From Alteromonadaceae bacterium UBA2620 (GTDB lineage Bacteria > Pseudomonadota > Gammaproteobacteria > Enterobacterales > Alteromonadaceae): a stretch of 10,871 bases of DNA. The stretch's first letter is position 1. Every line of letters starts with the position of its first letter. Location: the NCBI GenBank assembly GCA_002339125.1, contig DDJQ01000062.1:1-10871 (forward strand), written 5' to 3'. The notes beneath the pieces were generated by a model. That model had not been told where the DNA came from and searched no databases. It saw only the letters and a program-made list of their open reading frames with translations. Below, piece by piece: positions 1 to 6,180 of this stretch. The position numbers and the translations under genes were made by a program.

Positions 1-6
1 GACGCC

Positions 7-1155
7 TCACCCTACTCGATATGCGCCCTGCTGTCGGGTGAGGTAAAAATACTCGGTGAAGCATTTGTACAGCTGGGTACCACTGAGTACCGAGGCTGAA
101 GGAAAATGCAGCATAGGGATCAGATCGCAGGGCGCGAGAATGTCGTGGCTGCCTTTGTCATTGTCCAGCTCGTCGATGTTCAGTACGCGCGCCAGTAACT
201 CGCCCTGTTTTACGTGCTGACCGGGCCGAGCACAATATTCCACCATGCCTCCCCAACGGGTGAACAGGGTTTTATAGTCTTTAAGCGCCACGCCGATACG
301 GTCCATAACAGCCGGACTAACCTGACTTTCCGGCAATAAGCCCTTCACGGTCAGATAACTGATAATGCTGCGGGCATCGATTTCCCCTTCGGCAAAGTCA
401 ATTACTTCCTGACTGCCCATTTCCAGCGTAAACGCCTCGATGCCAAAATCAATGTCGCGGTTATCCCGCTGATTAAGACTATCGGTAAGCGTCCACCAGG
501 GGCAAAAAGAGGCTTCATCCAGAGCGCCGGCAAAAACATTGGGGATAAAAATGCAGTGAGGAAAGTTAAACGCCCTGGCACTTTCGCGGGCATATTCCGG
601 AATATAAATGTGGCGGGTTGATACTGGCCCGTTATGTAAATCCAGCACAAAATCGGCATCCAGCGCTAACTGTTGCAAACGCAGGTTTAATTGCTGAGCC
701 AGGCCCAGTCCCCAGGGGCTGGCGAGCTTATTGGCGATGGCAGTGCGTAAATGGTCACGAAAGCGCTGCTTGATTGAGCTCACCGATTCTTCAGCGGTGA
801 CCGTATTTACAAAGGCTGCTATCTGTTCCGGGTCGTAATAATATCCGCGGTTCCAGTTGGTACCGTTCACCGGGTCAAACCGACCGAGGGTATATTCTCC
901 GGCCTTGATGTTAGTGCCCACCGGATTACAGTTTGGCACCAGCACAATTTCGCCGCAAATAGGCATCGTCTGCAGCCACTGAATAAGGTGGTAGATCACT
1001 ACGTTACCCTGAACTTCGGCGCCGTGAATAGAGCTTTGAATATACACTTTGGGCCCTGGTCGCTGGCCTTTAATATGATACACCGGCACATTCATGCTGC
1101 GGCCTGATGCATTCTGGGCGACCCGGATATGTTGTTTATTTACCTGATTAAGCAT
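7..1155 (-). CDS. Succinylglutamate desuccinylase/aspartoacylase-family zinc hydrolase
   Basis: A 382-residue cytosolic protein of the AstE/AspA branch of the M14-like zinc hydrolases, which cleave N-acyl amino acids or related amides. The zinc site is visible: HGAEVQGN supplies His44 and Glu47, and DLHNG supplies His174. NWNR (about 100-103) matches the substrate-carboxylate arginine motif, and EMG at 245-247 carries the likely catalytic Glu245. Residues about 301-345 (GMVEY...G..VKQGELLARV) form the lipoyl-like beta-barrel typical of the C-terminus of this family. No signal peptide is seen. It starts 9 nt after the moeB stop, so it is very probably co-transcribed with moeB. The ribosome site is weak (AAAGAA). 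The substrate cannot be read from the sequence. No arginine-succinyltransferase genes are nearby, so a true AstE role is unlikely. Family call is firm; function is unknown. Confidence 0.88.
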   Translation of the reverse strand: MLNQVNKQHIRVAQNASGRSMNVPVYHIKGQRPGPKVYIQSSIHGAEVQGNVVIYHLIQWLQTMPICGEIVLVPNCNPVGTNIKAGEYTLGRFDPVNGTNWNRGYYYDPEQIAAFVNTVTAEESVSSIKQRFRDHLRTAIANKLASPWGLGLAQQLNLRLQQLALDADFVLDLHNGPVSTRHIYIPEYARESARAFNFPHCIFIPNVFAGALDEASFCPWWTLTDSLNQRDNRDIDFGIEAFTLEMGSQEVIDFAEGEIDARSIISYLTVKGLLPESQVSPAVMDRIGVALKDYKTLFTRWGGMVEYCARPGQHVKQGELLARVLNIDELDNDKGSHDILAPCDLIPMLHFPSASVLSGTQLYKCFTEYFYLTRQQGAYRVG

Positions 1156-1164
1156 AACGATTCT

Positions 1165-1932
1165 TTATTTGTTTGTTTTTATGGATTGGCAAACCGTGCA
1201 CTGCGGATCGGCCGGCACCGTAAATTGTTGCCAGCTAAGCGACAGACCATCGTAAGTGAGTAATCGGCCGGCGGGCAATACCTGTTTGCCCATTAGCCAG
1301 AGTAAGGCAATGTGCGCCTGTTGAGTACCAATGGTGGCGACCACCGGGGCAAAAATACCGGCTTCTACGCAGGATAGCTCTTGTTCACTAAACAGGCGGG
1401 TAATGCACTGATAACAGGGGCTGTGATTAAGCGGATCAACCATCAGCAACTGACCTTCAAAACGAATGGCCGCACCGCTAACCAGTGGCCGCTGTTGTGC
1501 GTAACAGATGGCATTAATTTGCTGGCGACTGGCTGGATTGTCGGTGCAGTCCAGGACCAGATCGTGCTCGCTAACAGCCTGTCTCAGTGCCTCATCGTCA
1601 AGCCTTGTGTTAACGGTACTGATACGGCAGTCGGGGTTGAGTTCGTGTAATCTGTCGCGGGCGGCGTGCACTTTAAACTGGCCGACCTGAGCGCGGCTAA
1701 ATAGTATCTGCCGGGGCAGGTTAGAGGCTTCTACCTTATCATCGTCGACTAAGGTAAGCTGGCCTGTGCCACTGCTGCATAACAGCTGGGCAGCCGGACA
1801 ACCAAGCCCGCCGATCCCGATGATCAGCACCCGGGCATTGAGTAATGCTTCCTGGCCTTCCAGGTCAATCTGGGGCAGCACAATATGGCGATTATATGTG
1901 ACCGCCTGGGGATAGCTGAGCGTATCTGCCAT
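1165..1932 (-). CDS. moeB: Molybdopterin-synthase adenylyltransferase MoeB
   Basis: A 255-residue E1-like enzyme that uses ATP to adenylate the C-terminal glycine of MoaD, preparing it for sulfur loading. The glycine-rich nucleotide loop GIGGLGC (39-45), the NLPRQ arginine motif (71-75), CTDN (129-132) and the structural-zinc cysteine pairs CYQC (173-176) and CTVC (245-248) are all present. The length fits E. coli MoeB (about 249 residues). ThiF and HesA relatives share this fold. The MoeB call rests on the adjacent divergent moaBCDE genes, including a MoaD ending in Gly-Gly. The start MADTLSYPQAVTYNRH aligns with the usual family N-terminus, although the nearest AGGA lies 13 nt upstream, which is far. 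It reads away from moaB across an 82-bp gap and probably heads a two-gene operon with the hydrolase that follows. Confidence 0.9.
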   Translation of the reverse strand: MADTLSYPQAVTYNRHIVLPQIDLEGQEALLNARVLIIGIGGLGCPAAQLLCSSGTGQLTLVDDDKVEASNLPRQILFSRAQVGQFKVHAARDRLHELNPDCRISTVNTRLDDEALRQAVSEHDLVLDCTDNPASRQQINAICYAQQRPLVSGAAIRFEGQLLMVDPLNHSPCYQCITRLFSEQELSCVEAGIFAPVVATIGTQQAHIALLWLMGKQVLPAGRLLTYDGLSLSWQQFTVPADPQCTVCQSIKTNK

Positions 1933-1978
1933 GGTTAGACTTTTATCCTGTTATATTTCAACGCATAATGTACCAATT

Positions 1979-1992
1979 CGACAGTCCTGTCG
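1979..1992. promoter_or_regulatory. Operator-like dyad in moaB leader
   Basis: CGACAG-TC-CTGTCG is a perfect 6-bp inverted repeat with a 2-nt spacer. The spacer is too short for a stable RNA loop, so a protein-binding site is likelier than a hairpin. It lies between the candidate moaB -10 and the moaB ribosome site. No regulator is identified. Confidence 0.35.
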
Positions 1993-2004
1993 CAGCAGAT
2001 TTTT

Positions 2005-2009
2005 AAGGA
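2005..2009 (+). promoter_or_regulatory. moaB ribosome-binding site
   Basis: AAGGA sits 5 nt before the ATG at 2015. It fixes that ATG as the moaB start in preference to an in-frame ATG at 1931 that lies inside the divergent moeB start region. Confidence 0.75.
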
Positions 2010-2014
2010 CCATC

Positions 2015-2524
2015 ATGACTACCGCTTCCGAATCACTGGCTATTGCCATATTAACCGTATCAGATACCCGCACCCTGGATACCGACACCTCAGGTCAGTA
2101 CCTGGTTGACGCCGTCACTGAAGCCGGTCACTCCGTGGCCGACCGCCAACTGGTGATTGATGATATTTACCAGCAGCGGGCCATCGTATCGGCGTGGATT
2201 GCTGACCCCGCAGTGGAAGCCATTCTGGTGACCGGCGGTACCGGTTTTACCGGCAGAGATTCAACGCCCGAGGCGCTTAGCGTTTTATTTGATAAAACCG
2301 TCGACGGCTTTGGCGAATTGTTCCGCTATCTGAGTTTTCAGGAAATTGGTACCTCTACCATTCAGTCGCGGGCGCTGGCCGGTTTTGCTAATCGTACCGT
2401 TATTTTCTGTCTGCCTGGCTCTACCGGCGCCTGTAAAACGGCCTGGCAAGGGATTATCCGTTCACAGCTGGATGCCAGTTTTAAGCCATGTAACTTTGTT
2501 GGTCATTTAAAAGGCAATCATTAG
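2015..2524 (+). CDS. moaB: Molybdenum cofactor biosynthesis protein MoaB (MogA/MoaB fold)
   Basis: A 169-residue MoCF-fold protein. The usual order of motifs is seen: LTVSDTRT (13-20), the GGTGF phosphate-binding loop (74-78) followed by RDSTPEAL, the FRYLSFQEIGTS segment (103-114), and LPGSTGACKTAW (133-144). In this family MogA-type enzymes adenylate molybdopterin before metal insertion. MoaB is close in fold and size; its exact role differs between lineages and is uncertain in E. coli. With no separate mogA in view, this protein may do the adenylation here, but that is inference. It is the first gene of the plus-strand unit. Its stop is 2 nt before moaC. Confidence 0.92.
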   Translation: MTTASESLAIAILTVSDTRTLDTDTSGQYLVDAVTEAGHSVADRQLVIDDIYQQRAIVSAWIADPAVEAILVTGGTGFTGRDSTPEALSVLFDKTVDGFGELFRYLSFQEIGTSTIQSRALAGFANRTVIFCLPGSTGACKTAWQGIIRSQLDASFKPCNFVGHLKGNH

Positions 2525-2526
2525 TT

Positions 2527-3006
2527 ATGCAATTGTCTCATGTGAACCAACAGGGCGAAGCCAATATGGTGGATGTCAGCGGTAAAGCGGTAACTACCCG
2601 TGAAGCTATTGCCGAAGGGGAATTACACTTAAGTGCCGAGGCGTTGGCGCAGGTTAAAAATAACAGTGCCGCCAAGGGCGACGTGCTGGCAGTGGCCAGA
2701 ATCGCGGGTATTCAGGGAGCAAAACAATGTGCCAGCCTGATCCCCTTATGTCATCCTTTGGCGCTGAGTAAAGTGGATATCGAGTTTACTCTCGATGAAC
2801 AGAATAACCGCATAATTACCCGTTGCCGCTGTAAACTTAATGGCCAGACCGGCGTGGAAATGGAAGCATTGACGGGCGTTAATGTGGCGCTTTTGACCCT
2901 GTTTGATATGTGCAAGGCGGTGGATCCGGCTATGATAATGACCAATGTCCGGGTGCTGCATAAGCAGGGCGGTAAGAGTGGTCAGTGGAGTCGTGATGAA
3001 GGTTAA
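2527..3006 (+). CDS. moaC: Cyclic pyranopterin monophosphate synthase MoaC
   Basis: A 159-residue lyase-type enzyme that converts the MoaA product (3',8-cyclo-GTP) into cyclic pyranopterin monophosphate, the first stable intermediate of the cofactor. Family signatures are intact: MVDVSGK (14-20), KGDVLAVARIAGIQGAK (50-66), IPLCHPL with His76 (72-78), GVEMEALTGV (109-118) and FDMCKAVD with Asp127 and Lys130 (126-133). The length matches E. coli MoaC (161 residues). It starts 2 nt after moaB, with an AAAGG about 12 nt upstream, so translation may be coupled. The partner moaA is not in the window. Its last 11 nt overlap moaD. Confidence 0.96.
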   Translation: MQLSHVNQQGEANMVDVSGKAVTTREAIAEGELHLSAEALAQVKNNSAAKGDVLAVARIAGIQGAKQCASLIPLCHPLALSKVDIEFTLDEQNNRIITRCRCKLNGQTGVEMEALTGVNVALLTLFDMCKAVDPAMIMTNVRVLHKQGGKSGQWSRDEG

Positions 3007-3238
3007 GTTATTTGCCCAGATCCGGGAAGTTACCGGCACCGAGTCGCTGGAAATGGCGGTACCGGATGATGCTACCATCGAAGGTGTGCGTCAGGCGTTA
3101 ATGGCTAAAGGCCCGCAGTGGCAGCAAGCGTTGTCGGCTAACGTGCTCTGCGCCTGCAATCAGACACTTTGTGATGGCAACATGGTGGTGTCTGAGCAGG
3201 ATGAAGTGGCGTTCTTTCCACCGGTTACCGGAGGGTAG
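2996..3238 (+). CDS. moaD: Molybdopterin synthase sulfur-carrier subunit MoaD
   Basis: An 80-residue beta-grasp (ubiquitin-like) protein. Its C-terminal Gly-Gly is adenylated by MoeB, then thiocarboxylated, and donates sulfur to the pterin within the MoaD2-MoaE2 complex. It begins MKVKLFAQIREVTG and ends FFPPVTGG, exactly as expected, and the length matches E. coli MoaD (81). The ATG at 2996 is chosen because GGAG at 2987-2990 sits 5 nt upstream; an in-frame ATG at 2945 would add 17 residues unlike MoaD. It overlaps the end of moaC by 11 nt, which suggests coupled translation. A GTG at 2993 is a near alternative start. Confidence 0.94.
   Translation: MKVKLFAQIREVTGTESLEMAVPDDATIEGVRQALMAKGPQWQQALSANVLCACNQTLCDGNMVVSEQDEVAFFPPVTGG
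3230..3235 (+). promoter_or_regulatory. moaE ribosome-binding site formed by the moaD Gly-Gly codons
   Basis: GGAGGG is a strong Shine-Dalgarno 4 nt before the moaE ATG at 3240. The same six bases are the GGA GGG codons for the essential C-terminal Gly-Gly of MoaD. The site fixes the moaE start. Confidence 0.8.
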
Positions 3239-3239
3239 A

Positions 3240-3713
3240 ATGTTTGCACGGGTCAGTGAAGCCGATTTTAGCCAACAAGCGCTCTACGATGAGCTTTGCG
3301 AACATAACCAGGCCAGTCAGTCTGGTGCCGTGGTTACCTTTACCGGCCGGGTGAGGGATTACAATGCCGGGGGGGCCATCGACGGCATTGAACTGGAATA
3401 CTATCCGGGCATGACCGAGTCAGCCCTGCAGCAATTACTCGAGCAGGCAACCGCGCGATTTAAGCTTACCAATGCCGGCATCGTACACCGGGTGGGCCGG
3501 TTACCGAATCAGGCGCAAATTGTCTGGGTCGGCACCTGTGCAGCGCATCGCCAGGATGCTTTTAGCGCGGCGTCGTACATTATGGACATGCTCAAACAAT
3601 CGGTACCTATCTGGAAAAAAGAATGGGCGGGAGATACGTCAACCTGGGTGGCCGCCAAAGGCACAGACAGTGAGGCGGCAATGCGCTGGCTGACTGATGA
3701 TAAGGATAAATAA
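3240..3713 (+). CDS. moaE: Molybdopterin synthase catalytic subunit MoaE
   Basis: A 157-residue large subunit of molybdopterin synthase, which transfers two sulfurs from MoaD thiocarboxylate to cyclic pyranopterin monophosphate. Key features: FTGRVRD (34-40), LEYYPGMTE (52-60), HRVGRL (83-88), AAHR with His103 (101-104) and MLKQSVPIWKKE (117-128). Lys119 and Lys126 coincide with the catalytic lysines of E. coli MoaE. The start at 3240, one nt after the moaD stop, is set by the strong GGAGGG. A longer in-frame opening from 3171 would run through moaD and is rejected. A run of seven G at 3369-3375 encodes part of Asn-Ala-Gly-Gly-Ala; the frame is intact here. The next gene, modA, starts 6 nt after its stop. 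Confidence 0.95.
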   Translation: MFARVSEADFSQQALYDELCEHNQASQSGAVVTFTGRVRDYNAGGAIDGIELEYYPGMTESALQQLLEQATARFKLTNAGIVHRVGRLPNQAQIVWVGTCAAHRQDAFSAASYIMDMLKQSVPIWKKEWAGDTSTWVAAKGTDSEAAMRWLTDDKDK

Positions 3714-3719
3714 CCGGCC

Positions 3720-4481
3720 ATGAACCGAATTATGCAGTGTTTGTGGGCAATCGTTGTGGCTGTGTGCGCAACTCAGGTGGCTCATGCTGCGCCATCCATC
3801 AATGTCGCCGTAGCGGCAAATTTTGCGGCACCACTGCAAAAGCTGCTGCCGGAATTTGAGGCGGCTAGCGGTATTAACGTGCGGGTAAGTGTTGGCTCGA
3901 GCGGCGCTTTATTTGCGCAGATCCAACATGGCGCGCCCTATGATTTATTTTTATCCGCCGACAGTAAACGGCCTCAGGCGCTGGTCGCCTCAGGCAGGGT
4001 AATGGCGTCTGCGGTGCAGACCTACGCGGTTGGCCATCTGGCATTGGTGGGCAACATTGATGGTCTCAGCGACCCACGGTTAACGGCGGCGGGTACCAGA
4101 GTTGCCATCGCCGAGCCAGACATAGCTCCCTACGGACGAGCAGCTAAACAGTTGCTGGAGCAGGCCGGATTATGGGAAAAGATTGCGCCGGGGCTTATTC
4201 GCGGGACTAACATTCAACAAACTCTGCAATTCTGGCAAACCGGCAATGTGGATGTGGCGTTTATTGCTGCTTCTCAATGTGTTACCTATCAACTGACCTG
4301 CCAGACTCTGCCGGATAGCTACGCGCCGATTATTCAGCAACTGGCGGTCACCGGTCAGGGTGAATCCGCGGTAGCTGCTGAAAAGCTTGCCGCATTCCTG
4401 CGCAGCCCCAAAGTTCAGTCGCAACTGGCCAAAGCAGGGTATGCGCCGCTCGCGTCAGGCCCAGCTGAAGGAAGTCGTTAA
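3720..4481 (+). CDS. modA: Molybdate ABC transporter periplasmic binding protein ModA
   Basis: A 253-residue precursor of the substrate-binding protein that captures molybdate (and usually tungstate) in the periplasm. Residues 1-23 are a Sec signal peptide with a hydrophobic core (LWAIVVAVCATQV) and an AHA cleavage site; the mature form starts near Ala24. Family motifs follow: INVAVAANF (27-35), VGSSGALFAQI (58-68) supplying the oxyanion-binding serines, APYDLFLSAD (72-81) and AEPDIAPYGRAA (131-142). Cys187 and Cys194 are spaced to form a disulfide, which is an inference. It lies 6 nt after moaE; the best AAGGA (3702-3706) is 13 nt from the ATG, so initiation may depend on coupling. The modA-modB gap is 2 nt. 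Confidence 0.95.
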   Translation: MNRIMQCLWAIVVAVCATQVAHAAPSINVAVAANFAAPLQKLLPEFEAASGINVRVSVGSSGALFAQIQHGAPYDLFLSADSKRPQALVASGRVMASAVQTYAVGHLALVGNIDGLSDPRLTAAGTRVAIAEPDIAPYGRAAKQLLEQAGLWEKIAPGLIRGTNIQQTLQFWQTGNVDVAFIAASQCVTYQLTCQTLPDSYAPIIQQLAVTGQGESAVAAEKLAAFLRSPKVQSQLAKAGYAPLASGPAEGSR

Positions 4482-4483
4482 GC

Positions 4484-5158
4484 GTGGAATTTTCAGCAAT
4501 CTGGCTTACCCTCAAACTGGCCGGGCTATCAACGTTACTGCTGATGCTGGTTGCGATACCGGTGAGCTGGTGGTTAAGCCGCTGGAACAGCCGCTTTAAG
4601 GCAGTAGTTCAGGCCTGTGTGGCATTACCGCTGGTGCTACCACCCACAGTACTGGGTTTTTATTTGCTACTGGCGTTTGCGCCCGACAGCCTGATCGGCG
4701 AACTGTGGTTATCCATTACAGGTGAGCGCCTGGCATTCACTTTTGAGGCGCTGGTATTCGGCTCGGTAATTTATTCATTTCCTTTTGCTGTGCAGCCACT
4801 GTATGCAGGCTTCGCGCAGTTACACCCGCACTATTTACACACTGCAAAGATGCTCAATTTACCCTGGCACGTGCGTTTGCAACGGGTTGTTTTACCTGCT
4901 GTGAGGCCAAGCTTACTGATTGCTGCCGGGTTGAGTTTTGCCCACACGGTAGGCGAATTTGGTGTGGTACTGATGATTGGTGGCAACATACCCGGAGAAA
5001 CAAGGGTAGTGTCTATTGCGCTGTTCGACCAGGTGGAGTCACTCAATTATGGCAGTGCTCACCAGTTGGCTGCCGTGTTACTGGTATTCTCGCTATTTTT
5101 GCTGATTGGCCTTTACTGGCTGCAGGGGCGGCGGAGGCTTAAATGGAATGTCATGTAA
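4484..5158 (+). CDS. modB: Molybdate ABC transporter permease ModB
   Basis: A 224-residue inner-membrane permease of the molybdate importer, with about five hydrophobic helices (around 5-30, 43-68, 88-110, 142-168 and 195-213). The classic ModB signature HTVGEFGVVLMIGG (154-167) is present. The cytoplasmic coupling (EAA) loop is at about 118-142 (HTAKMLNLPWHVRLQRVVLP). The usual glycine of this loop is Asn125 here, a mild departure. The start is GTG at 4484, supported by AAGGAAG at 4468-4474. It lies 2 nt after modA and overlaps modC by 16 nt. Two copies would pair with two ModC subunits. Confidence 0.95.
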   Translation: MEFSAIWLTLKLAGLSTLLLMLVAIPVSWWLSRWNSRFKAVVQACVALPLVLPPTVLGFYLLLAFAPDSLIGELWLSITGERLAFTFEALVFGSVIYSFPFAVQPLYAGFAQLHPHYLHTAKMLNLPWHVRLQRVVLPAVRPSLLIAAGLSFAHTVGEFGVVLMIGGNIPGETRVVSIALFDQVESLNYGSAHQLAAVLLVFSLFLLIGLYWLQGRRRLKWNVM

Positions 5159-6168
5159 CGGCTCAGGCCGGTCAGTTTGCGCTGGATATAGCGCTATCGA
5201 CTGCTGCTGAGCCAAATTGGCTTGGCATAATCGGTCAATCCGGCGCCGGTAAATCTACCTTTTTACAGGCGCTGGCCGGATTTAACGCTGCGGCCAATGT
5301 CAGCGGCCGCTGGCATAGTAGAGATCTTAGTAAGCTTGATAATGCGGTGCTGGTGAGTGCGCAAACGCCGCTGTTTCCGGCGCTCAGCGTGGCAGGCAAT
5401 CTTGAGCTGGTTGCTCGCCATAATCAGCAACTGGACAATGTTAAGACCATAGTGGCGCTGTGTGAATGTACTGCACTAATGTCACGGCAAACTAATGAGC
5501 TGTCAGGCGGCGAACTACAACGGGTAAAACTGGCCCGGGCGTTACTGGCCAATCCAGCGCTGTTGCTGCTCGATGAGAGTTTCAGTGCCATGGATCGTGC
5601 CCTGCGCTTTGGTATTTTACACAAACTCAAAGCGTACCTGGGGCCGCACGTCAAAGTGATTATGGTTAGCCATGATATCAACGACATCATAGTGAGTTGC
5701 GATCACCTGAGCATCATAGAAAGCGGCCATTGTGTGGCCTGTGGACCACTCAGTGAAATGCTTAACCCTGCCAGGGGCCAACAAGCCAATGCTTCGTTGC
5801 CTTTAATCAGCGTGCTACACGGTGAAATAGAAGAACGAAATATGGGGATTAGCCGGATATCCGTAGGCGAGACATCGGTTAAAGTGGTGGATGAATCAGC
5901 TATTCCGGTGGGGCAGTCTGTACGGCTGTTGCTTCCAGCCAGTGAAGTAACGCTCGCCACTGAAAATAGTACTGCGCTACACACTAATTGCCTGCAGGCT
6001 ACCGTGCAATCGGTGGTACCTTATTCGGCTACACAAAGCGCGGTAAAAATTGTGTGCGAGGGGCAAGAGTTAACGGCACTGCTGGATAACTATGACAGCC
6101 GGATTAATACGCTGCAGGACGGGCAGTTGGTATGGGCATATTTCAGTGGTCAGCAAACACTGGCCTGA
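5143..6168 (+). CDS. modC: Molybdate ABC transporter ATP-binding protein ModC
   Basis: A 341-residue ATPase that powers the ModB permease from the cytoplasmic face. ABC elements in order: Walker A GQSGAGKST (31-39), Q-loop Gln74 in SAQTPLFP, signature LSGGELQRVKLARALL (120-135), Walker B LLLLDES (140-146), D-loop SAMD (148-151) and switch His177 in VSHD. Residues about 225-341 form the regulatory MOP/TOBE domain typical of ModC, which in relatives binds molybdate and limits uptake. The start at 5143 has GGAGG (5133-5137) 5 nt upstream and lies inside the end of modB. It is the last gene of the unit. No U-rich terminator follows; its TGA is only 12 nt from the opposing broken gene. Confidence 0.94.
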   Translation: MECHVTAQAGQFALDIALSTAAEPNWLGIIGQSGAGKSTFLQALAGFNAAANVSGRWHSRDLSKLDNAVLVSAQTPLFPALSVAGNLELVARHNQQLDNVKTIVALCECTALMSRQTNELSGGELQRVKLARALLANPALLLLDESFSAMDRALRFGILHKLKAYLGPHVKVIMVSHDINDIIVSCDHLSIIESGHCVACGPLSEMLNPARGQQANASLPLISVLHGEIEERNMGISRISVGETSVKVVDESAIPVGQSVRLLLPASEVTLATENSTALHTNCLQATVQSVVPYSATQSAVKIVCEGQELTALLDNYDSRINTLQDGQLVWAYFSGQQTLA

Positions 6169-6180
6169 GCTGGCGCTGCC

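Larger units (their letters stand above)
1933..2014. promoter_or_regulatory. Divergent moeB/moaB control region
   Basis: This 82-bp gap between divergent starts must hold both promoters. A CATAAT at 1964-1969 could be a -10 for moaB, but no good -35 accompanies it. On the minus strand TATAAC (1955-1950) with TTGGTA (1976-1971) could serve moeB, but the spacing is only 15. A GTTATATT (1950-1957) and CATAATG (1964-1970) pair resembles ModE half-sites. A perfect 6-bp dyad lies at 1979-1992. The region is too short to hold a full Moco riboswitch plus promoters. Confidence 0.45.

Noticed and set aside
1931..2014. An in-frame upstream ATG that would extend MoaB by 28 residues
   Set aside because: It overlaps the moeB start, the added residues do not resemble MoaB, and AAGGA is ideally placed for the ATG at 2015.
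1933..2014. Molybdenum-cofactor riboswitch before moaB
   Set aside because: The gap is 82 bp including both divergent promoters, too short for the known Moco element, and no matching fold is visible.
2945..2995. Longer MoaD from an upstream ATG
   Set aside because: It adds 17 unrelated residues inside moaC; the ATG at 2996 gives the normal length and has a GGAG site.
2746..3078. Minus-strand open frame of 110 codons opposite moaC/moaD
   Set aside because: It is a shadow of firmly identified plus-strand genes and has no recognisable protein features.
3171..3239. Longer MoaE from an upstream ATG
   Set aside because: It reads through moaD in another frame; the start at 3240 has a strong ribosome site and matches the family.
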